Source: Streptomyces spongiicola (GTDB lineage: Bacteria > Actinomycetota > Actinomycetes > Streptomycetales > Streptomycetaceae). From it: DNA of 64,000 nt. Shown one piece after another: positions 16,423 to 25,022 of the stretch (position 1 is the first letter of the stretch; each line of letters begins with the position of its first letter). Location of the stretch: positions 6,512,001 through 6,576,000 of the forward strand of contig NZ_CP029254.1 in the NCBI RefSeq assembly GCF_003122365.1. The letters are read 5' to 3'. The notes beneath the pieces are model-generated. The model did no database searches, was not told the origin of the DNA, and was given only the letters and a program-made list of their open reading frames with translations. A program made the position numbers and the translations under genes.

Positions 16423-16462
16423 TTGTGCGGAGTGGAACGTGTTCTTAACATCACCGATGTTA
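16423..16462 (+). promoter_or_regulatory. Promoter and operator of the fatty-acid oxidation operon
   Basis: A -35 box TTGTGC (16423-16428), a 17-bp spacer and a -10 box TAACAT (16446-16451) form a credible vegetative promoter. The -10 box is the left arm of a perfect palindrome, TAACATCACCGATGTTA (16446-16462). A protein bound there would block transcription. The first gene starts at 16493. Confidence 0.65.
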
Positions 16463-16492
16463 CATCAGTTGTGTCACAGAGCTGGGGGCTTC

Positions 16493-17680
16493 ATGGCAGC
16501 GACAGGGCACGGCCCGCCCGGCGGTCCGCTGGCCGGTGTGCGGGTGGTCGAACTGGCGGGCATCGGGCCCGGACCCTTCGCCGCCATGCTGCTGGCGGAC
16601 CTCGGCGCCGACGTCGTGCGCGTGGACCGGCCCGGCGGCGCCGGGCCGGCGATCGACCCCGCCCACGACCTGACGAACCGGAACAAGAGGTCCGTGCTGG
16701 TCGACCTCAAGGCCGAGGGAGGCGCCGGCCGCGTCCTGGACCTCGTGGAGCGCGCCGACGTACTCATCGAGGGCTACCGGCCCGGTGTGGCCGAGCGGCT
16801 CGGGGTCGGGCCCGAGGAGTGCCGTGCCCGCAACCCGCGGCTGGTCTACGGCCGGATGACCGGCTGGGGCCAGGAGGGGCCGCTCGCCGAGAGTGCCGGG
16901 CACGACATCTCGTACATCGCCGTCACCGGCACCCTCGGCATGATCGGGAAGGCGGAGGAGCCGCCCGCGGTCCCCGCGAACCTCCTCGGGGACTACGCGG
17001 GCGGCTCGCTGTACCTCGTCATCGGCGTGCTGGCCGCACTCCAGCACGCCCGAAGCCCCGGCGGCACCGGGCAGGTCGTGGACGCGGCGATCGTCGACGG
17101 CGCCGCGCACCTCGCCACGATGATCCACGGGATGATGGCCGCGGGCGGCTGGCAGGACCGCCGGGGCGCCAACCTCCTCGACGGCGGCTGCCCCTTCTAC
17201 GGCAGCTACGAGACCGCCGACGGCCGGTACATGGCGGTCGGCGCGCTCGAGCAGCGGTTCTACGACGAGTTCATCCGGCTGCTCGGGATCGAGGGCCAGG
17301 TGCCCGCCCGCAAGGACTTCACCCGCTGGGGGCAGCTGCGCGCCGCCGTCGCCGAGCGTTTCCGGAGCCGGACGCGTGACGAGTGGACCGCGGTGTTCGA
17401 AGGGTCGGACGCGTGTGTGGCGCCGGTGCTCTCGCTGAGCGAGGCGCCGGGGCATCCGCACCTCCTGGCCCGGGGCACCTTCACCCGCCACGGCGGGATC
17501 ACCCAGCCGGCCCCGGCGCCCCGCTTCTCAGCCACCCCCGGCGCCGTCCGGCGCCCACCCGCACAACCCGGCGCCGACACCGAGGAGATCGCACGGGACT
17601 GGGATGTTCCCGGCATCCTCGACGCCCGCGCCAACCGACCGGACCCGACCGCAGCCGGCCCGAAGGGGCTTCAGAGATGA
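16493..17680 (+). CDS. CaiB/BaiF family: alpha-methylacyl-CoA racemase-like
   Basis: A 395-residue family III CoA-transferase-fold protein whose N-terminus (LAGVRVVELAGIGPGPFAAMLLADLGADVVRVDRP) is typical of alpha-methylacyl-CoA racemase. Residues equivalent to the racemase catalytic set are present: His137 (AGHDISY), Asp167 (LGDYAGG) and Glu253 (ALEQRFY), with spacing like the mycobacterial enzyme. It would interconvert (2R)- and (2S)-methylacyl-CoA so that branched chains can enter beta-oxidation. It is the first gene of the operon; its stop overlaps the next start (ATGA). The last ~40 residues are Pro/Ala-rich. Confidence 0.87.
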   Translation: MAATGHGPPGGPLAGVRVVELAGIGPGPFAAMLLADLGADVVRVDRPGGAGPAIDPAHDLTNRNKRSVLVDLKAEGGAGRVLDLVERADVLIEGYRPGVAERLGVGPEECRARNPRLVYGRMTGWGQEGPLAESAGHDISYIAVTGTLGMIGKAEEPPAVPANLLGDYAGGSLYLVIGVLAALQHARSPGGTGQVVDAAIVDGAAHLATMIHGMMAAGGWQDRRGANLLDGGCPFYGSYETADGRYMAVGALEQRFYDEFIRLLGIEGQVPARKDFTRWGQLRAAVAERFRSRTRDEWTAVFEGSDACVAPVLSLSEAPGHPHLLARGTFTRHGGITQPAPAPRFSATPGAVRRPPAQPGADTEEIARDWDVPGILDARANRPDPTAAGPKGLQR

Positions 17681-18819
17681 GACGACAGATCTTCGACGCC
17701 GAACACGAGGCGTTCCGCGCGACCGTCCGCACCTTCCTCGGCAAGGAGGTGCTGCCCCACTACGAGCGGTGGGAGAAGGCCGGAGTCGTCTCCCGCGACG
17801 TCTGGCTGGCGGCCGGCCGCCAGGGCCTGCTGGGGCCGGCCGTGCCCGAGGAGTACGGCGGCGGCGGGAACACCGACTACCGCTACAGCGCCGTCCTCAC
17901 CGAGGAGTTCGCCCGCGCCGGCGCCTCCGGCCTCGCGATCGGGCTGCACAACGACGTCATCGGCCCGTACCTCACCTCCCTCGCCACCGAGGAGCAGAAG
18001 CGGCGCTGGCTGCCCGGCTTCTGCAGCGGCGAGACCGTCACGGCCATCGCGATGACCGAGCCGGGCGCCGGCTCGGACCTCCAGGGCATCCGCACCACCG
18101 CCGAGGAACAGGGCGACCACTGGCTGCTCAACGGGTCCAAGACGTTCATCTCCAACGGCATCCTCGCCGACCTGGTGATCGTCGTCGCCCGGACCGCCCC
18201 CGAGGGGGGTGCCAAGGGGCTGTCGCTGCTGGTCGTGGAGCGCGGCATGGCGGGCTTCGAACGCGGCCGCAACCTCGACAAGATCGGCCAGAAGGCGCAG
18301 GACACGGCCGAGCTGTTCTTCCAGGACGTGCGGGTCCCCAAGGAGAACCTCCTCGGGCGGCTCGACGGCGCGTTCGTCCACCTGATGACCAACCTGGCCC
18401 AGGAGCGGCTGAGTATCGCCGTCGCAGCCGTCGCCGTCGCCGAGCATCTGCTGGAGATCACGACGCGGTACGTGAAGGAGCGCGAGGCGTTCGGCCGGCC
18501 GCTGGCGAAGCTCCAGCACATCCGCTTCGAGATAGCCGAGATGGCCACCGAGTGCGCCGTGACCCGGACGTTCCTCGACCGCTGCATCGTCGACCACGGC
18601 GAGGGGCGGCTGGACGCGGTGCACGCCTCGATGGCCAAATGGTGGGCGACGGAACTGCAGAAGCGGGTCGCCGACCGCTGCCTGCAACTGCACGGCGGCT
18701 ACGGCTACATGGCGGAGTACCGGGTCGCCAGGGCCTTCACGGACGGCCGCATCCAGACGATCTACGGGGGCACCACCGAGATCATGAAGGAGATCATCGG
18801 CCGCTCGCTGCTCTCCTGA
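17677..18819 (+). CDS. Acyl-CoA dehydrogenase (long-chain type)
   Basis: A 380-residue FAD enzyme with the signatures AMTEPGAGSDLQGI (about 125-138) and RLQLHGGYGYM-like CLQLHGGYGYM. The C-terminal segment reads IYGGTTEI rather than YEGT, so the catalytic base is not at the medium-chain position. AQERLSIA (Glu243) matches the base of long-chain and isovaleryl-type dehydrogenases. It would oxidise acyl-CoA to trans-2-enoyl-CoA. It is translationally coupled to the racemase gene by a 4-bp overlap. Confidence 0.9.
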   Translation: MRRQIFDAEHEAFRATVRTFLGKEVLPHYERWEKAGVVSRDVWLAAGRQGLLGPAVPEEYGGGGNTDYRYSAVLTEEFARAGASGLAIGLHNDVIGPYLTSLATEEQKRRWLPGFCSGETVTAIAMTEPGAGSDLQGIRTTAEEQGDHWLLNGSKTFISNGILADLVIVVARTAPEGGAKGLSLLVVERGMAGFERGRNLDKIGQKAQDTAELFFQDVRVPKENLLGRLDGAFVHLMTNLAQERLSIAVAAVAVAEHLLEITTRYVKEREAFGRPLAKLQHIRFEIAEMATECAVTRTFLDRCIVDHGEGRLDAVHASMAKWWATELQKRVADRCLQLHGGYGYMAEYRVARAFTDGRIQTIYGGTTEIMKEIIGRSLLS

Positions 18820-19062
18820 CCGGGCCGCGTCCCCCGGCCCGCCGCTTCCCCCGGCCCGCTGCTTCCCCCGAACGCAGCTTCCCCGAACTGCCCGTCCCTC
18901 AGACTTGCCCGTCCTCAGACCTGCTCGTCCCTCAGACCTGCCCGTCCCTCCCGACCCGCCGGTTCGCCCGGCCGGCCCGCGGAGAGCGGCCGAGCCGGCC
19001 GCACACCGTCCTCCCGAACCTCCCGCTGCCTCACCCTCACCCGTGAAGCGAAAGGCTCTGTT
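18820..19062. repeat. Operon-internal spacer with 16-17-bp repeats
   Basis: Three units of the type CTCAGACCTGCCCGTCC at 18898-18947, preceded by a degenerate copy. No gene is seen. The downstream thiolase gene may have its own promoter, or be transcribed through the spacer. Confidence 0.7.
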
Positions 19063-20277
19063 GTGAGTACCGAAGCGTATGTGTACGACGCGATCCGCAC
19101 CCCGCGCGGCCGCGGCAAGGCCAACGGCGCCCTGCACGGCACCAAGCCCATCGACCTCGTCGTCGGCCTGATCCACGAGATCCGCTCCCGCTTCCCCGGC
19201 CTCGACCCCGCCGCGATCGACGACATCGTGCTCGGAGTCGTGGGCCCGGTCGGCGACCAGGGCTCGGACATCGCCCGGATCGCCGCCATCGCCGCGGGAC
19301 TCCCCGACACCGTCGCGGGCGTCCAGGAGAACCGCTTCTGCGCCTCGGGCCTTGAGGCCGTCAACATGGCGGCGATGAAGGTCCGCTCCGGCTGGGAGGA
19401 CCTGGTGCTCGCCGGAGGCGTGGAATCGATGTCCCGCGTGCCGATGGCGTCCGACGGCGGGGCCTGGTTCGCCGACCCGATGACCAACTTCGACACCCAC
19501 TTCGTGCCGCAGGGCATCGGCGCCGACCTGATCGCCACCATCGAGGGCTTCTCCCGGCGGGACGTGGACGAGTACGCGGCGCTGTCCCAGGAGCGGGCGG
19601 CCGCCGCCTGGAAGGACGGCCGCTTCGGCCGCTCCGTCGTCCCCGTCAGGGACCGCAGCGGCCTCGTCGTCCTCGACCACGACGAGCACCTGCGCCCCGG
19701 CACCACCGCGGACTCGCTGGCCGCCCTCAAGCCGTCGTTCGCGGGCATCGGGGACATGGGCGGCTTCGACGCCGTCGCGCTCCAGACCTACCACTGGGTG
19801 GAGAGGATCGACCACGTCCACCACGCGGGCAACTCCTCGGGCATCGTCGACGGCGCCTCGCTCGTGGCCGTCGGCTCCGAGGAGGTCGGCCGGCGGTACG
19901 GTCTCACGCCCCGGGCGCGGATCGTCTCCGCGGCGGTCTCCGGATCCGAGCCGACCATCATGCTCACCGGGCCGGCGCCCGCCACCCGCAAGGCGCTCGC
20001 CCGGGCCGGACTGACGATCGACGACATCGACCTCGTCGAGATCAACGAGGCGTTCGCCGCCGTCGTCCTGCGCTTCGTCAAGGACATGGGACTCTCCCTC
20101 GACAAGGTCAACGTCAACGGCGGGGCCATCGCGCTCGGCCACCCGCTCGGCGCCACCGGGGCCATGATCCTCGGCACCCTCGTCGACGAACTGGAGCGCC
20201 GGGACAAGCGGTACGGCCTCGCCACCCTCTGCGTCGGCGGCGGCATGGGCATCGCCACGATCGTCGAACGCGTCTGA
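19063..20277 (+). CDS. fadA: Acetyl-CoA C-acyltransferase (thiolase)
   Basis: A 404-residue thiolase. The acyl-accepting nucleophile is Cys93 (ENRFCASGLEAV). The other active-site blocks are EINEAFAA, GGAIALGHPLGATGAM and Cys390 in LCVGGGMG. It performs the final, CoA-dependent cleavage of 3-ketoacyl-CoA in beta-oxidation. The start is GTG 19063, with AAAGG upstream. It is followed after 43 bp by the FadB-like gene, the usual fadA-fadB pairing. Confidence 0.92.
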   Translation: MSTEAYVYDAIRTPRGRGKANGALHGTKPIDLVVGLIHEIRSRFPGLDPAAIDDIVLGVVGPVGDQGSDIARIAAIAAGLPDTVAGVQENRFCASGLEAVNMAAMKVRSGWEDLVLAGGVESMSRVPMASDGGAWFADPMTNFDTHFVPQGIGADLIATIEGFSRRDVDEYAALSQERAAAAWKDGRFGRSVVPVRDRSGLVVLDHDEHLRPGTTADSLAALKPSFAGIGDMGGFDAVALQTYHWVERIDHVHHAGNSSGIVDGASLVAVGSEEVGRRYGLTPRARIVSAAVSGSEPTIMLTGPAPATRKALARAGLTIDDIDLVEINEAFAAVVLRFVKDMGLSLDKVNVNGGAIALGHPLGATGAMILGTLVDELERRDKRYGLATLCVGGGMGIATIVERV

Positions 20278-20320
20278 CCCCTCGTCCCTCCCGCCCCTTC
20301 CCCCGTACGGAGAAGCAGCA

Positions 20321-22519
20321 ATGACCGCAACGCCGACGAGCACCACCATCCGCTGGGAGCAGGACGAGACCGGCATCGTCACCCTCGTCCTGGACGACCC
20401 CGGCCAGTCCGCCAACACCATGAACCGGGCCTTCCGCGGCTCGATCGAGGCGATCGCCGACCGCGCCGAGGCGGAGCAGGACTCCATCCGCGGCATCGTC
20501 TTCACCTCCGCCAAGAAGACCTTCTTCGCGGGCGGCGACCTCAAGGACATGATCAGGGTCGGCCCCGAAGACGCCGGGGCGGCCTTCGAGATGGGCATGG
20601 GCATCAAGCGGGCGCTCCGCCGCATCGAGACCCTGGGCAAGCCCGTCGTCGCCGCCCTCAACGGCGCGGCGCTCGGCGGCGGTTACGAGATCGCCCTCGC
20701 CTGCCACCACCGCATCGCGCTCGACGCGCCCGGCTCCAGGATCGGTCTGCCCGAGGTCACCCTCGGACTGCTGCCCGCCGGCGGCGGTGTCACCCGCACC
20801 GTGCGCCTCATGGGCATCGCCGACGCGCTGCTGAAGGTGCTGCTGCAGGGCACCCAGTACTCCCCCCGGCGCGCCCTGGAGAACGGGCTCGTCCACGAAG
20901 TCGCCGCGACGCCCGAGGAGATGCTGGCCAAGGCGCGCGCCTTCATCGATGCGCACCCCGAGTCGCAGCAGCCCTGGGACGTCAAGGGCTACCGGATCCC
21001 CGGCGGCACGCCGTCGAACCCCAAGTTCGCCGCGAACCTGCCCGCCTTCCCGGCCAACCTCAAGAAGCAGCTGAACGGCGCCCCCTTCCCGGCGCCGCGC
21101 AACATCCTCGCCGCCGCCGTCGAGGGCTCCCAGGTGGACTTCGAGACGGCCCAGGTCATCGAGGCGCGGTACTTCACCGAGCTGCTCACCGGCCAGACCG
21201 CCAAGAACATGATCCAGGCCTTCTTCTTCGACCTCCAGGCGGTCAACTCCGGCGCCAACCGCCCCAAGGACGTCGAGCCCCGCGAGGTCCGCAGGGTCGC
21301 CGTCCTCGGTGCCGGGATGATGGGCGCGGGCATCGCGTACTCCTGCGCCCGGGCGGGCATCGAGGTGGTCCTCAAGGACGTCAGCGCCGACGCGGCCGAG
21401 CGGGGCAAGGCGTACTCGCGGCAGCTGCTGGACAAGGCGCTGAGCCGGGGCCGGACGACGGAGGCCAAGCGAGCCGAACTGCTCGCCCGGATCACACCGA
21501 CGGCCGATCCCGCCGACCTCGCGGGCTGCGACGCGGTCGTCGAGGCGGTCTTCGAGGACCCGGCGCTCAAGCACAAGGTGTTCCAGGAGATCCAGCACGT
21601 CGTCGAGCCGGACGCGCTGCTGTGCTCCAACACCTCGACGCTGCCGATCACCGTGCTCGCCGAGGGAGTGGAGCGGCCCGCCGACTTCATCGGCCTGCAC
21701 TTCTTCTCGCCGGTGGACAGGATGCCGCTGGTGGAGATCATCAAGGGGGAGCGCACCGGTGACGAGGCGCTCGCGCGAGCCTTCGACCTGGTCCGCCAGA
21801 TCGGCAAGACCCCGATCGTGGTGAACGACTCCCGAGGCTTCTTCACCTCGCGGGTGATCGGGCAGTTCATCAACGAGGGCGTGGCGATGGTCGGCGAGGG
21901 CGTCGAGCCCGCGTCGGTGGAGCAGGCCGCGGCCCAGGCGGGGTACCCGGCGAAGGTCCTGTCGCTGATGGACGAACTCACCCTCACCCTCCCGCGCAGA
22001 ATCCGGGGCGAGTCGCGGCGGGCCGTGGAGGAGTCGGGCGGCACCTGGACCCCGCACCCCGCCGACGAGGTCGTCGACCGGATGGTCGACGAGTTCGGGC
22101 GCACGGGCCGCAGCGGCGGCGCGGGCTTCTACGACTACGTGGACGGCCGGCGCTCCGGGCTCTGGCCGGGTCTGCGCGAGCACTTCGCCAAGCCCGGCGT
22201 GCATGTGCCGTTCGAGGACATGAAGGAGCGGATGCTCTTCGCCGAGGCGCTGGACGCCGTCCGGTGCCTGGAGGAGGGCGTGCTGACGTCGGTCGCCGAC
22301 GCCAACATCGGCTCCATCATGGGCATCGGCTTCCCGGCGTGGACGGGCGGTGTCCTCCAGTACGTCAACGGGTACCGCGGCCGGGACGGCATCGGCGACG
22401 GCCTGCCCGGCTTCGTCGCGCGGGCGCGCCGGCTGGCGGAGGCGTACGGCGAGCGCTTCGAGCCCCCGGCGCTCCTGGTGGAGAAGGCCGAGCGGGGCGA
22501 GGTCTTCACCGACGAGTGA
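20321..22519 (+). CDS. fadB: Fatty-acid oxidation complex alpha subunit (enoyl-CoA hydratase / 3-hydroxyacyl-CoA dehydrogenase)
   Basis: A 732-residue bifunctional enzyme. Residues 1-~230 form a crotonase domain with an oxyanion-hole motif (FFAGGDLKDM, ALGGGYEIAL) and a Glu in LPEVTLGLLP. A Rossmann domain begins near residue 325 (VAVLGAGMMGAGIAY), followed by the dehydrogenase signature HFFSPVDRMPLVEII and the catalytic His in that segment. It carries out the hydration and second oxidation of beta-oxidation. The ribosome binding site GGAGAAG is clear. Last gene of the operon, ending before a strong terminator. Confidence 0.92.
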   Translation: MTATPTSTTIRWEQDETGIVTLVLDDPGQSANTMNRAFRGSIEAIADRAEAEQDSIRGIVFTSAKKTFFAGGDLKDMIRVGPEDAGAAFEMGMGIKRALRRIETLGKPVVAALNGAALGGGYEIALACHHRIALDAPGSRIGLPEVTLGLLPAGGGVTRTVRLMGIADALLKVLLQGTQYSPRRALENGLVHEVAATPEEMLAKARAFIDAHPESQQPWDVKGYRIPGGTPSNPKFAANLPAFPANLKKQLNGAPFPAPRNILAAAVEGSQVDFETAQVIEARYFTELLTGQTAKNMIQAFFFDLQAVNSGANRPKDVEPREVRRVAVLGAGMMGAGIAYSCARAGIEVVLKDVSADAAERGKAYSRQLLDKALSRGRTTEAKRAELLARITPTADPADLAGCDAVVEAVFEDPALKHKVFQEIQHVVEPDALLCSNTSTLPITVLAEGVERPADFIGLHFFSPVDRMPLVEIIKGERTGDEALARAFDLVRQIGKTPIVVNDSRGFFTSRVIGQFINEGVAMVGEGVEPASVEQAAAQAGYPAKVLSLMDELTLTLPRRIRGESRRAVEESGGTWTPHPADEVVDRMVDEFGRTGRSGGAGFYDYVDGRRSGLWPGLREHFAKPGVHVPFEDMKERMLFAEALDAVRCLEEGVLTSVADANIGSIMGIGFPAWTGGVLQYVNGYRGRDGIGDGLPGFVARARRLAEAYGERFEPPALLVEKAERGEVFTDE

Positions 22520-22553
22520 CCCGGCGCCCCGGCCGGTCCGGACGCCCGACCCG
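22520..22553. other. Short spacer after fadB
   Basis: Thirty-four bases between the fadB stop and the start of the 16-bp repeat array. Nothing distinct is seen. Confidence 0.4.
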
Positions 22554-22649
22554 GACCGGCCCGGGACATGACCGGCCCGGGACATGACAGGCCTGGGACA
22601 TGACCGGTCCGGCGCATGAACTGGCCGGGGCATGAACTGGCCGGGGCGC
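22554..22649. repeat. Tandem array, 6 copies of a 16-bp unit
   Basis: Units read GACCGGCCCGGGACAT twice exactly, then GACAGGCCTGGGACAT, GACCGGTCCGGCGCAT and GAACTGGCCGGGGCAT, plus a final shortened copy. The array runs straight into the terminator hairpin at 22648. A period of 16 excludes a simple coding explanation. Confidence 0.85.
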
Positions 22650-22691
22650 CACCTGTACGGGCCCGCCACCGGCGCGGGCCGTACAGGTGGC
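22648..22691. terminator. Strong hairpin between fadB and the merR gene
   Basis: A perfect 13-bp stem (GCCACCTGTACGG at 22648-22660 with CCGTACAGGTGGC at 22679-22691) continues inward through GCCCGC/GCGGGC with one bulge. It lies between convergent genes and could terminate both. Confidence 0.75.
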
Positions 22692-22999
22692 TCCCGCAGG
22701 TGCGCCGTTCGGGTCGCTGCGGATGGGTCGCACCGTGCTGGTCGCCGCGGACGGGGCGCGGCCGCCGTCCGGGGCCCCCGTCCGGCGCCTCGGTCCGAGG
22801 CCTCCGGGCGGCGGGGCGCAGACGTCCCCCGGCGTGGGTCACCGGGTGGGGCGGCCGGGTTGCGGCACGCCGACGGAGTTCCGGCACCGGCACGTGTGCC
22901 GCCGGTGCGCCGTCGAGCCGAGGAGTTCCGGTTGCGGCCGGGAAGCTCCCGGCGCCCGGCCGAGCCGCGGCGTCCCCCGCGGGGACCCGTCCGCCGGCA
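22692..22999. other. Convergent spacer, right part
   Basis: About 310 bp between the terminator and the 3' end of the merR gene. I see no gene, repeat or regulatory element that stands out. Confidence 0.4.
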
Positions 23000-23755
23000 C
23001 TATCCGGGCCGGGCTCCCGGCGCTTCCCCACCGGTCCCGAACGCCGCACGCAGCTCCGTGCGCAGGGACCGCTGGAAGGCCGTGACCAGGGCCTGCACGA
23101 CCATGGGCTGCATATGGGCCGAGAGGGACTTCATCGCGGCGACATGGTCCGCCCCGGACTCGCGCTCGCGGTAGGGGCCCCACACCTCGTCGCGGAACAG
23201 CCTGGTCAGCTCCTGGGCGGCCGAACGGGCGTGCTCCAGCAGGACGGTGCGGGAGGCGAGGATGGTCTCGTGTGCGATGGGGACGTCGAGCAGTTCGACG
23301 CCGAGCCGCAGCAGTCCGCCGTCGAGCCGGAACACGTCCGGTGTGGCCGTGCGGTCCAGTACGCCCATGGCGGCGAGCCGGTCGATGTCCCGGTCCGACA
23401 GGGGCCGCCCGGCCCGGCGCTCCAGCTCCCGCAGACCGGTCTCCTCCGCCGACTCGGGCGCCCAGGAGGCCACCAGCGCCCGATGGATCGCCAGGTCCTG
23501 CGCGCTCAGCCCGGGGGGCAGCTGTTCCAGATAGCGTTCGATGGCCGCGAGCGTCATGCCCTGGTGCTGGAGTTCCTCGATCAGGGCCAGCCGGGAGAGG
23601 TGCTCCGCGCCGTAGCGGCCGACGCGGCGCGGGCCGATCTGCGGGGGCGGCAGCAGACCGCGGGTGCTGTAGAACCGGATGGTGCGGACCGTGACGCCCG
23701 CGCGGGCGGCGAGTTCGTCGACGGTCAGTGTCGGCCCCTCGGTCTCGGTCGCCAT
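23000..23755 (-). CDS. MerR family transcriptional regulator
   Basis: A 251-residue protein. The N-terminal winged helix (TVDELAARAGVTVRTIRFYSTRGLLPPPQIGPRRVGRYGAEHLSRLALIEELQHQGMTLAAIERYLE) is a classic MerR DNA-binding domain. The C-terminal ~150 residues are a helical effector domain without the metal-binding Cys of metalloregulators. The ribosome binding site GGAGGACG precedes ATG 23755. Convergent with the fatty-acid operon, it could regulate that operon, but the promoter with the MerR-type long spacer is its own (23793-23823), so autoregulation is the safer inference. Confidence 0.87.
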   Translation of the reverse strand: MATETEGPTLTVDELAARAGVTVRTIRFYSTRGLLPPPQIGPRRVGRYGAEHLSRLALIEELQHQGMTLAAIERYLEQLPPGLSAQDLAIHRALVASWAPESAEETGLRELERRAGRPLSDRDIDRLAAMGVLDRTATPDVFRLDGGLLRLGVELLDVPIAHETILASRTVLLEHARSAAQELTRLFRDEVWGPYRERESGADHVAAMKSLSAHMQPMVVQALVTAFQRSLRTELRAAFGTGGEAPGARPG

Positions 23756-23792
23756 CGTCCTCCTTGCTCCATGTGTGCACCCCTCCGGTGGA

Positions 23793-23823
23793 ACAGTATT
23801 GCTGTCTCACCGGGGTTGTGAAA
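23793..23823 (-). promoter_or_regulatory. MerR-type promoter with 18-19-bp spacer
   Basis: On the minus strand, TTTCAC (23818-23823) and TACTGT (23793-23798) are separated by 19 bp (or TTCACA with 18). A spacer longer than 17 bp is the hallmark of MerR-controlled promoters. The -10 region lies in a small inverted repeat, ACAG-N5-CTGT (23793-23805). It is 38 bp upstream of the merR start codon. Confidence 0.55.
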
Positions 23824-24255
23824 CCCGGGGAGCGGCCGGGCCGCCGCTTCGGGGGTCTGCACACCCGGGGCGCCCGCGTACGGGGCCTGCACACCTGGGG
23901 GCATTCCCGGAGGAAACGGGTGAACCGGGTTAACCGGGTGAGCCGGGCGGGTGCTGTCGCGCCGGAGGTACGGGCGCCGAGCCGGGGGCGTCTGCTCGCG
24001 GCGCCCCGGGCTGCCGGGCGAGGGCTCCGCGGTGGGGGTGGCGGTGGCGGTGGGGCGAGGGCTCCGCGGTGGGGTGGCGGTGGCGGTGGGGCGAGGGCTC
24101 TGCGGTGGGGGTGGCGGTCGCGGAGTCGTCCCGCCACGAGCGGGGCCGGCCGCTGACGGCGGACGGCCCCGGAGCGCGGCCCGCGCGCGGCCGGTCGCGC
24201 GGTTGACGCTAGAGTGCGGTGCCTGTTCGAGCGGCACACGGGGGACGGGGAGAGC
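23824..24255. repeat. Spacer with a ~36-bp tandem repeat
   Basis: Three copies of a 36-37-bp GC-rich unit (each containing GGGCGAGGGCTC and GGTGGCGGTGGCGGT) lie at about 24013-24120. CCCGGGGCGCCCGCGTACGG-like and GGGTTAACCGGGT segments precede them. No gene is supported. It separates the divergent merR gene and the plus-strand membrane protein gene. Confidence 0.75.
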
Positions 24256-24804
24256 ATGAGCGCGCAACTGAGGGAGACTGCCGTGGAGTTGGCGGATGTC
24301 CTGTGGCGTGAACACACCGTGTACCGGGACCGCGCGGGAGGCGTCGTCATCCGCGGTGAGCATGTACGGCGCTGGATCAGCCTCGCACCGAGCGGCGGTC
24401 GGGACGAACTCCTGCTGCGTGCCGGCCGCATACTCGACGGCGGTACGACGGCCCCCGCGCGCTCGGAGGCGGTGGTGAGCGGCGGGGCGGCCACGGCCGA
24501 ACTGGCCGCGGTCTGCCGCCGGCTGCTCGCCGAGGCCGCTGCGGACCCCCTGCCGTGCACGGTGCCCTCCGCCGGCGCTCCCTCCGCCCGGCCCGGTCGC
24601 TTCTCGCTGCGTTCCGGAGGCGCCGGCCCGCGCACGGCCCGCACGGCCCGCACGGCCCGCCCGGCCCGGCCCGCGCGCGGCGGTCGTCCCGCACGGGCCT
24701 CGCGTTCCGGTCGACACACCGGCCTCGGCTCCTGGGCGGTCATCGTCTGCGTGGCCGCGACCGTCGCGCTGTACGCCTGGAGCGCCGCCGCCTGGTACCG
24801 GTAG
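24256..24804 (+). CDS. Hypothetical C-terminally membrane-anchored protein
   Basis: A 182-residue protein starting at ATG 24256, with GGGGAGAG five bases upstream. The N-terminal ~100 residues look folded (ETAVELADVLWREHTVYRDRAGGVVIRGEHVRRWISLAP). A low-complexity basic stretch of Arg-Thr-Ala and Arg-Pro-Ala repeats follows (about 125-150), and the C-terminus is one transmembrane helix (SWAVIVCVAATVALYAWSAAAW). This suggests a tail-anchored protein with its N-domain in the cytoplasm. No family recognised. Confidence 0.65.
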   Translation: MSAQLRETAVELADVLWREHTVYRDRAGGVVIRGEHVRRWISLAPSGGRDELLLRAGRILDGGTTAPARSEAVVSGGAATAELAAVCRRLLAEAAADPLPCTVPSAGAPSARPGRFSLRSGGAGPRTARTARTARPARPARGGRPARASRSGRHTGLGSWAVIVCVAATVALYAWSAAAWYR

Positions 24805-24809
24805 ACCCG

Positions 24810-24834
24810 GGACCGGTGAAGTGGTACCCGGTCC
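24810..24834. terminator. Hairpin between convergent genes
   Basis: GGACCGG (24810-24816) pairs with CCGGTCC (24828-24834) across an 11-nt loop, just 6 bp after the stop codon of the membrane protein gene. No T-run is present. Possible bidirectional terminator with the cation efflux gene. Confidence 0.4.
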
Positions 24835-25022
24835 GGCGGGTGGGGGCGAGGGACGCGGTCGACCGGCAGGCCGTCCCTGTTGAGCCGTAATCGTTGAGCC
24901 GTTCCCGCCTGCCCGGGCTCCCGTACCCCGGCCTCCCGTACCCCGGTCCAACGGTCCACGGGTCCGGCGGTCCACGGGCTCGCCGGCCTGCGGCCCCGTG
25001 GGCAGCGGTCAGGGGGCCGTGG

